Shown piece by piece: positions 8,999 through 17,008 of a DNA stretch of 29,855 bases. The notes beneath the pieces are model-generated. The model was not told where the DNA came from. It made no database searches and saw only the letters and a program-made list of their open reading frames with translations. The translations under genes were made by a program, and so were the position numbers. This stretch comes from Paratrimastix pyriformis (lineage: Eukaryota > Preaxostyla > Paratrimastigidae). Each line of letters starts with the position of its first letter. Position 1 is the stretch's first letter. Where the stretch lies: positions 1 to 29,855 of the forward strand of contig JAPMOS010000316.1 in assembly GCA_027972325.1 (NCBI GenBank), written 5' to 3'.

Positions 8999-10026
8999 AT
9001 GTTCTCTCTCGACGATCATCGAGCTATCTTCCGGAGCATGGACCAGCTGAGCCGTCTTTCCTTCACTTCTACCATGATCCCTGAGTTTGGCAAACTTTTT
9101 GGGTATTTGGTGGCCTCTGAGAAGCGCATCCCGTCGACCAAGTTGCTTCAGCGCATCAGTTTGAGCATTCTACGGTCGGCGGGGGGCGATCAATCTCTGT
9201 GCTGCCAAAGCTTGCGCAATTGATTCAATTCATTTGTGGTGCCACCATTTTCAATTTGGAGTCTTCCAGCAAGCCCGTTACTGTATCGCGAGTATCGATG
9301 GCGACCCCCGTTCCCGCCCGACCTGTGGCTTCGGTGAACCCGTCCACTGCTTCGCCGCAATCCGGCCTGTGTCCAAAGTCACCGAGCACTGTCAAACAGC
9401 CTCCCGGAAAAGTGACCGCACATTGCATCGACCCTCAGCTGCCCCGCTTCAGCTTGGAGGTGGTACGAGTCGGCCACGTCCGCCATCCCCTGAACCTTCG
9501 CCAGCAAAGAAGAAGGACAGGGTTGAGGAGAAGGCTGACAGCAATCCTTTGCTGTGCGCCCTGCTGTTGCCCACCAGCAGCCCGCGCCGGTCGGGAATCC
9601 GTTCGCCAGGGTGCCGCCCCAGCCCCCACTGCATCTGCAGCAGCCCCCACTGCATCTGCACCAGCCCCCACTGCATGCACCAGCCCCCACTGCGGCTCCC
9701 CTGCCCCTGCCCCTGCCCCTGCCCCTGCCCATGTTGCCCCTGCCCATGTTGCCCCTGCCCATGCTGCCCCTGCCCATGCTGCCCCTGCGCTTGTCCCTGC
9801 CCCAGCGCAAGGGCTTCTTGCCACGCCGAAGGGAGCCTCGCTCTGCCCCACGGATCTGGGGTTGAAGGGGAGCGGGGCGGCTCGAGTGCCCGCGGGACCG
9901 GACGGGCCGCGGAGGCGGGACTTTGGATGGTGGATCCGCCAACAACACGCCCCGATGTTCGTGTTCCGCACCAGTACCAGATGGTACATGGGGACGCGGA
10001 TGCCCAACGCCCAAGAAGTCCCAATG
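8999..10026 (+). pseudogene. Unknown protein with proline-rich C-terminal half, frame-shifted
   Basis: From the ATG at 8999 a convincing protein begins MFSLDDHRAIFRSMDQLSRL and continues with IPEFGKLFGYLVASEKR and LLQRISLSILRSAG. At a run of G near 9181-9186 the sense passes to another frame, SVLPKLAQLIQFICGATIF. A middle part holds a basic nuclear-localisation-like stretch (PSPAKKKDRVEEK) near 9495-9530, again in another frame. After that come Pro/Leu/Met-rich or Pro/Ala/His-rich repeats, depending on frame. A good splice donor, GTAAGG at 10026, may start an intron. I recognise no family. It is a host gene with small indels, real or from sequencing. Confidence 0.5.
9615..9800 (+). repeat. 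Two short coding tandem repeats
   Basis: First, the 18-bp unit CCCCCACTGCATCTGCAC/G occurs about four times between 9627 and 9690. Then 6-bp CCCTGC units pass into 15-bp units CCCTGCCCATG(T/C)TGC, repeated about four times to near 9785. All are multiples of three. They encode Pro-rich repeats (PLPMLPLPM, PAHVAPAHA or CPCPC according to frame) and leave all frames open. Confidence 0.8.
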
Positions 10027-10158
10027 TAAGGGAATTGTGTTCCTTTCGGTTCAATCTTTTGTCCCGTTGTTCAGTCTTTTCCCTGATTTATCTCCTCGAT
10101 CCACCCTATTCCTTGGTCCCCTCCCCCCGTTCTTTTCTACCTCTCCCTGTCACCATAG
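10026..10158 (+). other. Possible spliceosomal intron
   Basis: The segment begins GTAAGG, a strong donor, and ends in a long pyrimidine-rich stretch closing with CACCATAG. It is richer in T than the exonic sequence on both sides. The alternative acceptor CCCGCAG near 10187 is also possible. Which genes it joins is uncertain: it could join the proline-rich gene to the acidic gene downstream or simply end the former. Confidence 0.35.
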
Positions 10159-11194
10159 CCCCCGCCCCTAGCCCTAGTTGCCCGCAGAATTGCGGGGGAC
10201 ATGGGAGGGACTGGGGGTCATGTTACCCCCCGGCTTCGGCCGGAATCGGGAGTTTTGCATCTCTATGTTGCAAACATGTATGACACACACACACTCGCGG
10301 GATGACTCCTCGGAGGAGGAACCGCGAGGCCATTCGAGGAAACGTGCGCGCGCTGAACCCAAGTCATCCGCCGCCGCTGCAGCGCCGGCCTCGCCACTTC
10401 GCCTGGACACTGTCACCGAAGATGAAGCTGAGCAAGAGGAGACCCAACGCGCCAGCCAGGAACACGAGGCGACCGAACAGGAACAAGAGGAGATCCAACA
10501 TGCCAGCCAAGATGCCGATCAACAGCACCCAGTCGTCTTCATTCCATCAGCCGAGCATTCTTCCAGCAGCGAACATGCGCGGGCGAGCGTGCTACCCGAG
10601 CCGCCCACCGCCGAGCCCGAGGCCCCTGAGCCTGAGCAGACCACCGTGCCAGAGCAGACCACCGAGCCCGTGCCTGAGCAGACCACCATCGAACCTGGGG
10701 AGACCACCACAACTGAACCCGAGGTGACTACCTCCGACCCTGTGCAGGCCACCACCACCGAACCCGCAGAACCCTCAGAACCCGAACCGGCGCAGTCCGA
10801 ACTACAGCAAACCGGCACAGAACCGGAAGCCGCCGAGCAGTCCGTCCCTGGTGAACCCGAGCAGCTCGCCGAACCCGAGCAGCCCGCCGAACCTGAGCTG
10901 ACCCCCGAACCCGAGCAGACCGCAGCCCCTCCTCCGACGCCCTCAAAGCAGCCCCCAACGCCGGACCGCCCCTCCGTCGTCGTCGCTTGCCCCTCCTCCG
11001 AAACCGAGGGCGGGTTCGCCTCCCAAGAAACTGCCCGACTCCATCCCGCCCAAGACGCCAGCACAGGCCCCCGGCTATCAAGAGGTCCGCTCCCGTTCCC
11101 CGACATCGATCCTGGCAACCCAGCGTTCACCGCCGCCGCCGGCTGCTGGTTCAATCGTTGCTCTCAAGACGCCTCCGCCTCCGGCATCCGTGCC

Positions 11195-11500
11195 TTCCAG
11201 AACCCCACGTGCAGCCCCTGTCGCGTCCTCCGCCTCACGTGCAGCCCCGGTCACCGCCACGAGCACTACTGCCACGCCTCCAGCAGTGGCTCTGGGTCGG
11301 GCTTCCGTGCCTCCCAGAACCCCACGTGCAGCCCCGGTCACCGCCACGAGCACGACTGCCACGCCTCCAGCAGTGGCTCCGGGTCGGGCTTCCGTGCCTC
11401 CCAGAACCCCACGTGCAGCCCCGGTCACCGCCACGAGCACGACTGCAAAGCCTCCAGCAGTGGCTCCGGATCGAGCTTCCGTGCCTCCCAGAACGCCCCG
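11195..11500 (+). repeat. 78-bp tandem repeat coding for a 26-residue Pro/Ala/Thr unit
   Basis: About three full units and flanking partial ones, each containing CTTCCGTGCCTCCCAGAACC and GTCACCGCCACGAGCACGAC. In the frame that splices into the conserved domain they encode SVPPRTPRAAPVTATSTTAT-type repeats. Units differ by a few bases, and 78 is a multiple of three, so copy number can vary without breaking the frame. Confidence 0.85.
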
Positions 11501-11596
11501 CACCGCCACGAGTTCCACGTCATCAGTCCCTCCCACAACTTCGAGTCCTCATCAGCCTCTGTCGTCGTCGAACACCGCCCCCCCGCCCCTCAATCG

Positions 11597-11647
11597 GTCT
11601 GTTTTTCTGTTTTACCTCTTGTGGGTTCCTTAAAACCTCTCCTCCAG
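11597..11647 (+). other. Short intron in copy 1 (51 bp)
   Basis: It begins GTCTGTTTTTCTG and ends CCTCTCCTCCAG. Removing it restores the frame from the Pro-rich repeats (PPPLNR) directly into IYLVWQSETKEVLKLTRQAF, which aligns with [20 protein letters not shown] of copy 2. The equivalent segment of copy 2 (13143-13196) has the same ends. This gives good evidence for very short spliceosomal introns in the host. Confidence 0.7.
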
Positions 11648-12298
11648 GATCTACCTCGTCTGGCAATCGGAGACAAAGGAAGTGTTGAAACTCACTCGAC
11701 AGGCATTTTACGAACGGATCTTTCCCAAGCTGCTGGCAAGTTGGTTCCCGAGCACAAACCATCTGAATCGCGGTCTCATCGTCCCTGTTCATTTTTTCGA
11801 GACCATGGCTGAGTACCGACTCTCCGGTGCCATCTGTGTTGAGTTGCACAAGGTACTTAACCGGTTGGGACTCACCTTCGGAAAAATCCTGTTTTCGATG
11901 ACCTGCGGTCAAAGTGCTGATATCGAGAAGACCTACCAGTTCCTGACTTCAAGAGCCTTGATGATTCTTGTGTGTCTGGATTCCTAGGCTGCATTCGGCG
12001 TCGACCGTGCCGTCGATGGCCACATGAGGCTGGATGAGCTTGCCCTCTGGGAACGCACTTTCCCCTTCTACGTCAAGGAGGTTTTCATGACCGTTCCATG
12101 TTGGAACTCACTGACTACTACGGAGAACAGTTCCCCAAGGTATTCCAGGCTTGCGAACGTGAATACCTCGCTCTCTCCGAAGACGAACGGAAGACCTATG
12201 ACTGGTCGATTCAGTGCCACAAGTTCCGCACCAACACCTGCTACCGCGAGATTCCGGCCCATTGGGACTGTCTCTTCAAGTTCACTGGGAACGCATAA

Positions 12299-12640
12299 AC
12301 AACCCGAGACTTTTTTTGTCTCTATCTCTCTCCGCCACCTTCTTCCCGCTTTCCATGTGTCCCTGTTTTTGAAAAGAGTGGCTATTACCCCCTGGAGCCT
12401 AGTCGCATCGAGAAGACCGTTGATCTATTGTTCGACCATAACTTTTATCTTGTGCGGAACCCGTCAGCGTGGGTCCGTTCACCGAGAAGAGCGTGTGCCA
12501 GCCGTAGTTCGTCCTACAAGGGGAACAAAACAGAGAGATGGCGTGAGAAATAGTGCTTTCCTTGTGTCTGATTTTGAACTTCCTGGTTTTGAAAAGAGTG
12601 GCTGTTACCCCCTGGAGTATCCCGCACGGAAACCGCCAAA
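12299..12640. other. Spacer with a duplicated FEKSGYYPLE coding fragment
   Basis: TTGAAAAGAGTGGCTATTACCCCCTGGAG at about 12368-12396 recurs with one change at about 12588-12616. In one plus frame the first copy reads FEKSGYYPLEPSRIEKTVDL followed by FDHNFYLVRNPSAW, which looks like genuine coding sequence. The second reads [15 protein letters not shown]. These may be exon remnants of the gene family on both sides. No complete gene is visible here. Confidence 0.5.
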
Positions 12641-12717
12641 ATGCAGAGGAAGCACGCAAGTCATGCCATGCTTAGCAGACGGACTCGGTCTCGCCAGGTG
12701 ATCATTCTCGTCGAGGA

Positions 12718-13084
12718 CGTTCCCGAGTCCCTTCCTGAGCCCCTTCCTGAGTCCCTTCCTGAGCCCCTTCCTGAGCCCCTTCCTGAGTCCCTTCCTGAGC
12801 CCCTTCCTGAGCCCCTTCCTGAGCCCCTTCCTGAGCCCCTTCCAGAGCCCCTTCCAGAGCCCCTTCCTGAGCCCCTTCCTGAGCCCCTTCCTGAGCCCCT
12901 TCCTGAGCCCCTTCCTGAGCCCCTTCCTGAGCCCCTTCCTGAGCCCCTTCCTGAGCCCCTTCCTGAGCCCCTTCCTGAGCCCCTTCCTGAGCCCCTTCCT
13001 GAGCCCCTTCCTGAGCCCCTTCCTGAGCCCCTTCCTGAGCCCCTTCCTGAGCCCCTTCCTGAGCCCCTTCCTGAGCCCCTTCCC
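12718..13084 (+). repeat. 12-bp coding minisatellite, CCCCTTCCTGAG, about 30 copies
   Basis: Nearly perfect 12-mers run without interruption, with rare variants (GTCCCTTCCTGA near the 5' side and CTTCCAGAGCCC twice near 12840). In the gene frame they encode Leu-Pro-Glu-Pro. On the minus strand they would read RGSG or EGAQ, which is a shadow. Near-identity of the units implies recent expansion or homogenisation. Confidence 0.95.
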
Positions 13085-13142
13085 GGCATGATGCCACGAC
13101 AAGCCCCGGCTACGAAGTCCGCTGCTCCCCGCTCCTCAATCG

Positions 13143-13196
13143 GTCTGTTTACTGTTTTCCCTGATGTGTTGTGGGTTTCTCATGCCTCTCCTCCAG
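13143..13196 (+). other. Short intron in copy 2 (54 bp)
   Basis: It begins GTCTGTTTACTG and ends CCTCTCCTCCAG, the same terminal words as the intron of copy 1, while the middle differs. Conservation of both ends with divergence inside is what is expected of a functional intron in two paralogs. Confidence 0.65.
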
Positions 13197-13966
13197 GACC
13201 TACGACTTCTTTCAACCGGAGGACAAGACCGAGGTGCACCTAAGCCGACAGGCTTTTTACGAACGGATCTTCCCCAAGCTGCTGGCAAGTTGGTTCCCGA
13301 ACACGAATCATCTGAATCCCGGCCTCATCGTCCCCGTTCACTTTTTGAAGCCGTTGACTGAGTACCATTTCTCCGCTCCCATCTGTGTTGAGTTGCACAA
13401 GGTACTCACCCGGATGGTTCTCGCTTTCGGTGGCGTCCTTTTTCCTTGACCAGCGGACGCTGTTCTGATACGTCGCAGACCTACAGGGGCCTGTCAGCAA
13501 GAGCCTTGCTCATTACCCTGCTCCTTGATTCCGAGGCTGCATTCGACATCGACCACCCCGTCGAGGGCCCGATGAGGCTCGATGAGATCGTCCTCTGGGA
13601 ACGCTCTTACCCCTTCTACCTCAGGGGGGTTCTTCGTGACCGTTCCCTGTTGGAGCGCACTGACTACTACGGAGAACAGTTCCCCAAGGTATTCCTGGCC
13701 TGCGAACGTGAATACCTCTCTCTCTCCGCGGACGAACGGAAGACCTATGACTGGTCGATTCAGTGCCACAAGTTCCGCACCAGCACCTGCTCGCGCGAGC
13801 TTCCTACCCTTTGGGACTTCCTCTTAACTGGGCCCCTTCCTCTGCCCCTTCCTGTCCTTGTGGCTGAGCCCGAACCCGTGCCGGAATCCGTGCCCCTTCC
13901 CGAGAACGTGCCGGTAGCCGATGATGACGAAGATGAATGGTTTGCCGGCGATAAATTCGGATGACG

Positions 13967-14283
13967 ACACTGGCAACAACGACTACAACACACTGGCAAC
14001 AACGACTACAACGCCAACCCCCAAGGCGAAGACGAAGACGAAGACGAGTAATGAATCTGGTTCTCTTTTTGATCCGAAATTAGAGGCTCGACGTTTTCTC
14101 TCGAAAAAAGGAGGAGGAAGTGCGTCAGGGTGAAGCAAGGTAAAAGTGAAGCAAGGAGGATTTGGGAGGGTCTGTTCATGAAAACCCGCGGGCCCTCACT
14201 ACAGACAGGCCGAGTGGGGAGGGTCTGTCCACGAAAACCCGGAGGCCAGAGCGTCGGGCTTTTTTCTATAGAAATCTCAATGT
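13967..14283. other. Spacer with short direct repeats
   Basis: GACACTGGCAACAACGACTACAAC-like words repeat near 13970-14010, followed by a lysine/threonine codon-rich stretch to a stop near 14049. The word GGGAGGGTCTGT(T/C)CA(T/C)GAAAACCCG occurs at about 14165 and again at about 14216. No gene is supported, although the first part might be a C-terminal extension of the upstream gene in another frame. Confidence 0.45.
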
Positions 14284-14601
14284 CTATAGCGTCCACAGAA
14301 ACCCTGGAACACTTCCCCAATCAGCCACATCAACTTCGGCGTCTGCGACATCAACCACGACATCGACGTCAATCTCGGCCGCTTCTGCGGGAGGCAGTTC
14401 TCCGAGGGCTGGCTCATGCTCTGCCTCATGCGCTGCCTCGTCACCGCCACCACCTCCGAAAAATAGCTCCTCCTCAGGAAGCGGTGGAGGGAGGTCGTCA
14501 TCAACCAGCTCCTCAAGAAGAGGTGGAGGGAGGTCGACCAGTTCCTCAGGAAGCGGTGGAGGGAGGTCGTCTCCAACCAGTTCTTCTTCGAATGGTTCCA
14601 T
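14284..14601 (-). CDS. Acidic, proline-rich protein of unknown function
   Basis: The minus-strand protein of 105 residues begins MEPFEEELVGDDLPPPLPEE and has three LPPPLPEELVD-type repeats, a GGGGG stretch, and a tail rich in Val/Asp (VDVVVDVADAEVDVAD). Its start region and upstream sequence (14575-14702) are nearly identical to those of the gene at 14808-15205, so both share a 5' module. The composition suggests a disordered protein. The repeats are built of GGTGGAGGGAGGTCG units on the plus strand. Whether it is a functional gene or a duplicated 5' end fused to simple repeats is unclear. Confidence 0.45.
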   Translation of the reverse strand: MEPFEEELVGDDLPPPLPEELVDLPPPLLEELVDDDLPPPLPEEELFFGGGGGDEAAHEAEHEPALGELPPAEAAEIDVDVVVDVADAEVDVADWGSVPGFLWTL

Positions 14602-14702
14602 ATCAGTGGCGCCACTCGAGTGGCTATCACCCAGGCCATCCTCCCTCTCCCAACCCCGGTGGTGGTGGCGTGTTGTTCAATCAAGACAATTTCTCGGTGT
14701 CA
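14575..14702. repeat. Direct repeat, copy A (shared 5' module)
   Basis: This copy is nearly identical to 15179-15299, except that copy A has an extra stretch rich in GGT near 14660. On the minus strand each copy covers the start codon, the first residues MEP(F/I)EEELV and about 90 bp upstream. The upstream part includes GAGTGGCGCCACTGATATGG and ATTGTCTTGA. Conservation upstream of the ATG suggests a shared promoter or 5' UTR. Confidence 0.85.
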
Positions 14703-14807
14703 ACATTTTTTGCAGAAAAACCGGACCGGAAAACTGCGGGGCAGACGGAGGAAGGTTGAGGGGGGGGGGTGGGGGGTGTTGGGTTGGGCTGGTTTTAGCC
14801 TGCCACG

Positions 14808-15205
14808 TTACACTGCGGGCGGGTGACGCCGAAGATCAACCACGGGGACCAGAGCACCTCCCGCTGCTGGGAGTGGGGCATCGAAGGTCTCGACGTAAGT
14901 CAGCAGCTTGTTGCGCGGGTAGACCTTGGGAATGCCTGCCTCGACCCGATCGTCGAAATCGACGACATAGGTCCCGTTGCGCCGGCGTTCTGCAACTGTC
15001 CCGGCCAAGCAGAACTTGCCCATGCCGGGCCGGTGCCATTTGACGGGCGGGTTGACCATGACGGAGTCCCCACCTCGAGCTTCTTGCGGCGCCGCTCAAT
15101 GTCGCCGTACTTGCGGTGCCGGTAGAACGCAACGGCCTCCTTGATTTGGCGGACCTCCGCAGCCGTCAGATGGTCAAGAACCAGTTCTTCTTCGATTGGT
15201 TCCAT
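14808..15205 (-). pseudogene. SH3/tudor-like small protein, frame-shifted
   Basis: Starting at 15205, the minus strand reads MEPIEEELVLDHLTAAEVRQ and then a helical basic stretch, FYRHRKYGDIERRRKKLEVG. The sense then moves one frame near 15055 into MVNPPVKWHRPGMGKFCLAG, TVAERRRNGTYVVDFDDRVE and KVYPRNKLLTYVETF, ending at 14808. The second part looks like a small beta barrel (SH3, tudor or integrase-C-terminal type), because G-D/K-V, G-x-Y-x-V-x-F and a final L-rich strand follow in order. It could read chromatin or bind DNA, but this is inference. The single slip may be a sequencing error. Confidence 0.5.
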
Positions 15206-15299
15206 ATCAGTGGCGCCACTCGAGTGGCTATCACCCAGGCCATCCTCCCTATCCCACCCCGGTAGCTTGTTGTTCAGTCAAGACAATTTCTCGGTGTCA
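15179..15299. repeat. Direct repeat, copy B (shared 5' module)
   Basis: Partner of 14575-14702, covering the start and upstream region of the SH3/tudor-like gene on the minus strand. Confidence 0.85.
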
Positions 15300-15376
15300 T
15301 TGCTGTCGTGTTTCTTCGTCTAAAAACACAAAGCTGAATTGAAAAGAGGGGTTGAGGGGTTGGACGGTATTACGAG

Positions 15377-15947
15377 TTACTGGAAGTCCGCGCGTTCCTC
15401 TGGCAGAAGGCCCTTGCCCAAAGCTTCCGGGTCCACCAGTGGGTTGAACTCGTCGGAAGGAGGAAGCCGCTGATAAGGCTGATCATCTGGGTCAGGGATC
15501 AGGGGGCCCTCTTGGTCGTCTTGAAGCTCGAAGGCCTGCTCTTGTTGTTGTTGCTCGGCGGTGGTGGTCTGCTCGGCGGCCTGCTCTTCTTGTAGAGCCG
15601 GGGCAGGTTCTTCTTGAGGGGGGAGCAGAGGAAGATGCAGGTCCCATCCGTCGACCGGGGGTGCAACGACGTTGCAAAGCTCCGTCTCGTGGGCTTCGAG
15701 GGGCAGGTATGCTTCGCCATGCCGGTGCACCAGCACCGGAGGCACGTGGCCGATCATGAGGCTCTCCACTGCAGGCGCCCGGTCAATCAGATCAACGCGC
15801 GTTCCGGTGGCCTCTGCCGCCAGGAGGGTCGGCCCACAGCCGCAGTAGCAGTCCAACACAGGGCCCGGCCCTCCGTAGCGGCGGAAGAGGTAGACGTAAA
15901 GATCGGCCGGCTTGGCGAAGCGGGCCTGCCCCGCCTGGTGCCGCAGG
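15377..15947 (-). pseudogene. C-terminal part of a DNA methyltransferase-like protein, cut by the Polinton
   Basis: Reading the minus strand from the Polinton border, the protein is already in progress: RHQAGQARFAKPADLYVYLF, then GPVLDCYCGCGPTLLAAEAT with VDLIDRAP. This matches the H-x-x-x-KP and DxFxGxGTT (AdoMet-binding) region of N6/N4 DNA methyltransferases, followed by a Gln/Glu-rich tail (QEEQAAEQTTTAEQQQQ) to the stop at 15377. The N-terminal part with the catalytic (D/N)PP(Y/W) motif is not in this segment. The frame is open right up to 15948, where the Polinton tip begins, so the element probably inserted into this gene. I could not find a clear continuation beyond the other end at 27457. 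Confidence 0.6.
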
Positions 15948-16232
15948 AGTAGTTATAAAAGGAGAGTTCTGAGACAAGCGATTTTCACACACAATTTTTC
16001 ACGCTTGCGTTGTTATTTGAGGCAAAAATCGATTTCTTCAGAACAAAATCTTTTTTTCTCATTATATTTTATCGAAAAGGAGCATTTTATTTTATCAGCT
16101 TTGAATGATTTAAGCATTAATTTTCTCGAGCTACAAACGTTATTTGAGGCAAAAATCGAATTCTTCAGAGCAAAATCTTTTTTCTCAATGTTTTTTAAGT
16201 AAAACGAGCATTTTATTTTAATCAGCTTTGAA
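15948..16232. repeat. Left terminal inverted repeat of the Polinton
   Basis: The repeat pairs with 27177-27456 in inverse orientation over about 280 bp, starting AGTAGTTATAAAAGGAGAG. From 16012 it is made of a tandem unit of 127 bp (16012-16138 and 16139-16265, the second running past the TIR edge), each starting GTTATTTGAGGCAAAAATCG and ending with CTCGAGCTACAAAC or a close variant. Confidence 0.92.
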
Positions 16233-16837
16233 TGATTTAAGCATCAATTCATTCGAGCTACAAACGAAATTAGAGGCAAAAAAGCGAATTCTCCATGCAT
16301 TTTCAATTTTTTTTCCATTTTTTGTCCCAGAAATTATTTTGCCATTTTTGTCAAATCAAACAATTCAATAATCTTAAGCATCAAACGAAAGAGAATTCAA
16401 TCAGAAACAGCTTATCTCTTCATTCAAAATAAAATTGTGACAAAAGTGCTTTTCAAAAGTGATCATTAAATAATGCATCAATCTTAAGTAAATAATGCAT
16501 TCTTTTTGATTGAATCATCGAATATAATTGATTCTAAGAAAATGGAAAAGTATGACAAAATGATAAAACAATATGAAATTTGATTTCAGCACCGAGCCCT
16601 TTAAAGCGAAAATTTACTCAGCTTTGACATGAATTGAAAGAGAAATCAATCAGATTTACCTTCTATTTCAAAGAGATAAAAAACAGCGTTTCATCATTTG
16701 AGCTCTGAGTGTTTTAAGATGATAATTCAATGAGCCACTGAGGCTAACTCAATGAAATAGTGAACGAGTGATAGCAGTTGATTAACATGTAAAGGTATTT
16801 GAAGAAAAAATAATTATCTATAGTTAGTATATAGAGA
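16233..16837. other. Polinton left subterminal non-coding region
   Basis: About 600 bp of AT-rich DNA without a supported gene. It continues with a third, degraded copy of the tandem unit (GAAATTAGAGGCAAAAAAGC at 16266). It includes short imperfect words repeated in both orientations (ATTGATTCTAAG, AATAATGCATCAATC). The same region occurs at the window start. It may hold promoter and replication-origin functions, but I see no diagnostic motif. Confidence 0.6.
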
Positions 16838-17008
16838 ATGAATTGTGATAAGCATCCAGTTAAGATTGATAGGGCGCTATTTGAACTCCTACAGGAGTTG
16901 ATTAAGCTTCATGGTGATGAATATTTCACTGTTACAATAACTAAGAAGAAAGGAGATGAGAGTGACGATTCCACAACAATAGTGTATGAAAATGAATATT
17001 TCCATTAA
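16838..17008 (+). CDS. Small Polinton protein of 56 residues
   Basis: The ATG at 16838 opens MNCDKHPVKIDRALFELLQE, followed by LIKLHGDEYFTVTITKKKGD and an acidic end, TIVYENEYFH. The stop overlaps the stop of the integrase on the other strand by two to four bases, a compact arrangement typical of these elements. It is short, has no transmembrane segment and belongs to no family I know. The partial copy at the window start has the same frame. Confidence 0.5.
   Translation: MNCDKHPVKIDRALFELLQELIKLHGDEYFTVTITKKKGDESDDSTTIVYENEYFH

Larger units (their letters stand above)
10265..12298 (+). pseudogene. Unknown gene family, copy 1 (repeat-rich N-terminus plus conserved C-terminal domain)
   Basis: The N-terminal part starts MLQTCMTHTHSRDDSSEEE with an NLS-like SRKRARAEPK, then a long Glu/Pro/Thr region (PEPEQTT motifs) to about 10965. 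The sense then moves one frame into a Pro-rich stretch (GSPPKKLPDSIPPKT) and three to four 26-residue repeats. A 51-bp intron (11597-11647) joins it to the C-terminal domain, which includes RQAFYERIFPKLLASWF, LIVPVHF, CVELHKVL and DYYGEQFPKVFQACEREYL. Compared with copy 2, this copy has a TAG at 11985-11987 where copy 2 has Glu, and a frame shift near 12090, so it looks like a pseudogene. Function unknown. Confidence 0.55.
12641..13966 (+). pseudogene. Unknown gene family, copy 2 (EPLP repeats plus conserved C-terminal domain)
   Basis: The N-terminal part reads [19 protein letters not shown] and [17 protein letters not shown], passing into about 30 LPEP units. After a 54-bp intron (13143-13196) comes the conserved domain: [41 protein letters not shown], then (frame change near 13447) SARALLITLLLDSEAAFDID, MRLDEIVLWERSYPFYLRG, DYYGEQFPKVFLACEREYLS and DERKTYDWSIQCHKFR. 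An acidic tail, VADDDEDEWFAGDKF, ends at 13964-13966. The frame leading into the intron does not match the repeat frame, so a further indel is likely. It is closely related to copy 1. I recognise no family and assign no function. Confidence 0.6.

Noticed and set aside
9234-10283. Cys/Pro-rich (CPCPC) protein resembling a keratin-associated or metallothionein-like protein
   Set aside because: It is produced by reading the CCCTGC repeat in another frame. The flanking coding sense lies in the other plus frames.
12718-13084. CRISPR array
   Set aside because: The units are contiguous 12-mers without spacers and lie in a eukaryotic coding region.
12605-13102. Minus-strand RGSG, EGAQ and RKGL repeat proteins
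   Set aside because: All are shadows of the 12-bp LPEP minisatellite. Any 12-bp repeat without a stop gives such frames.
14329-14466. Plus-strand frame HINFGVCDINHDIDVNLGRF, looking like a protein C-terminus
   Set aside because: It lies opposite the acidic minus-strand protein with a shared 5' module and has no start or continuation. It is likely chance.
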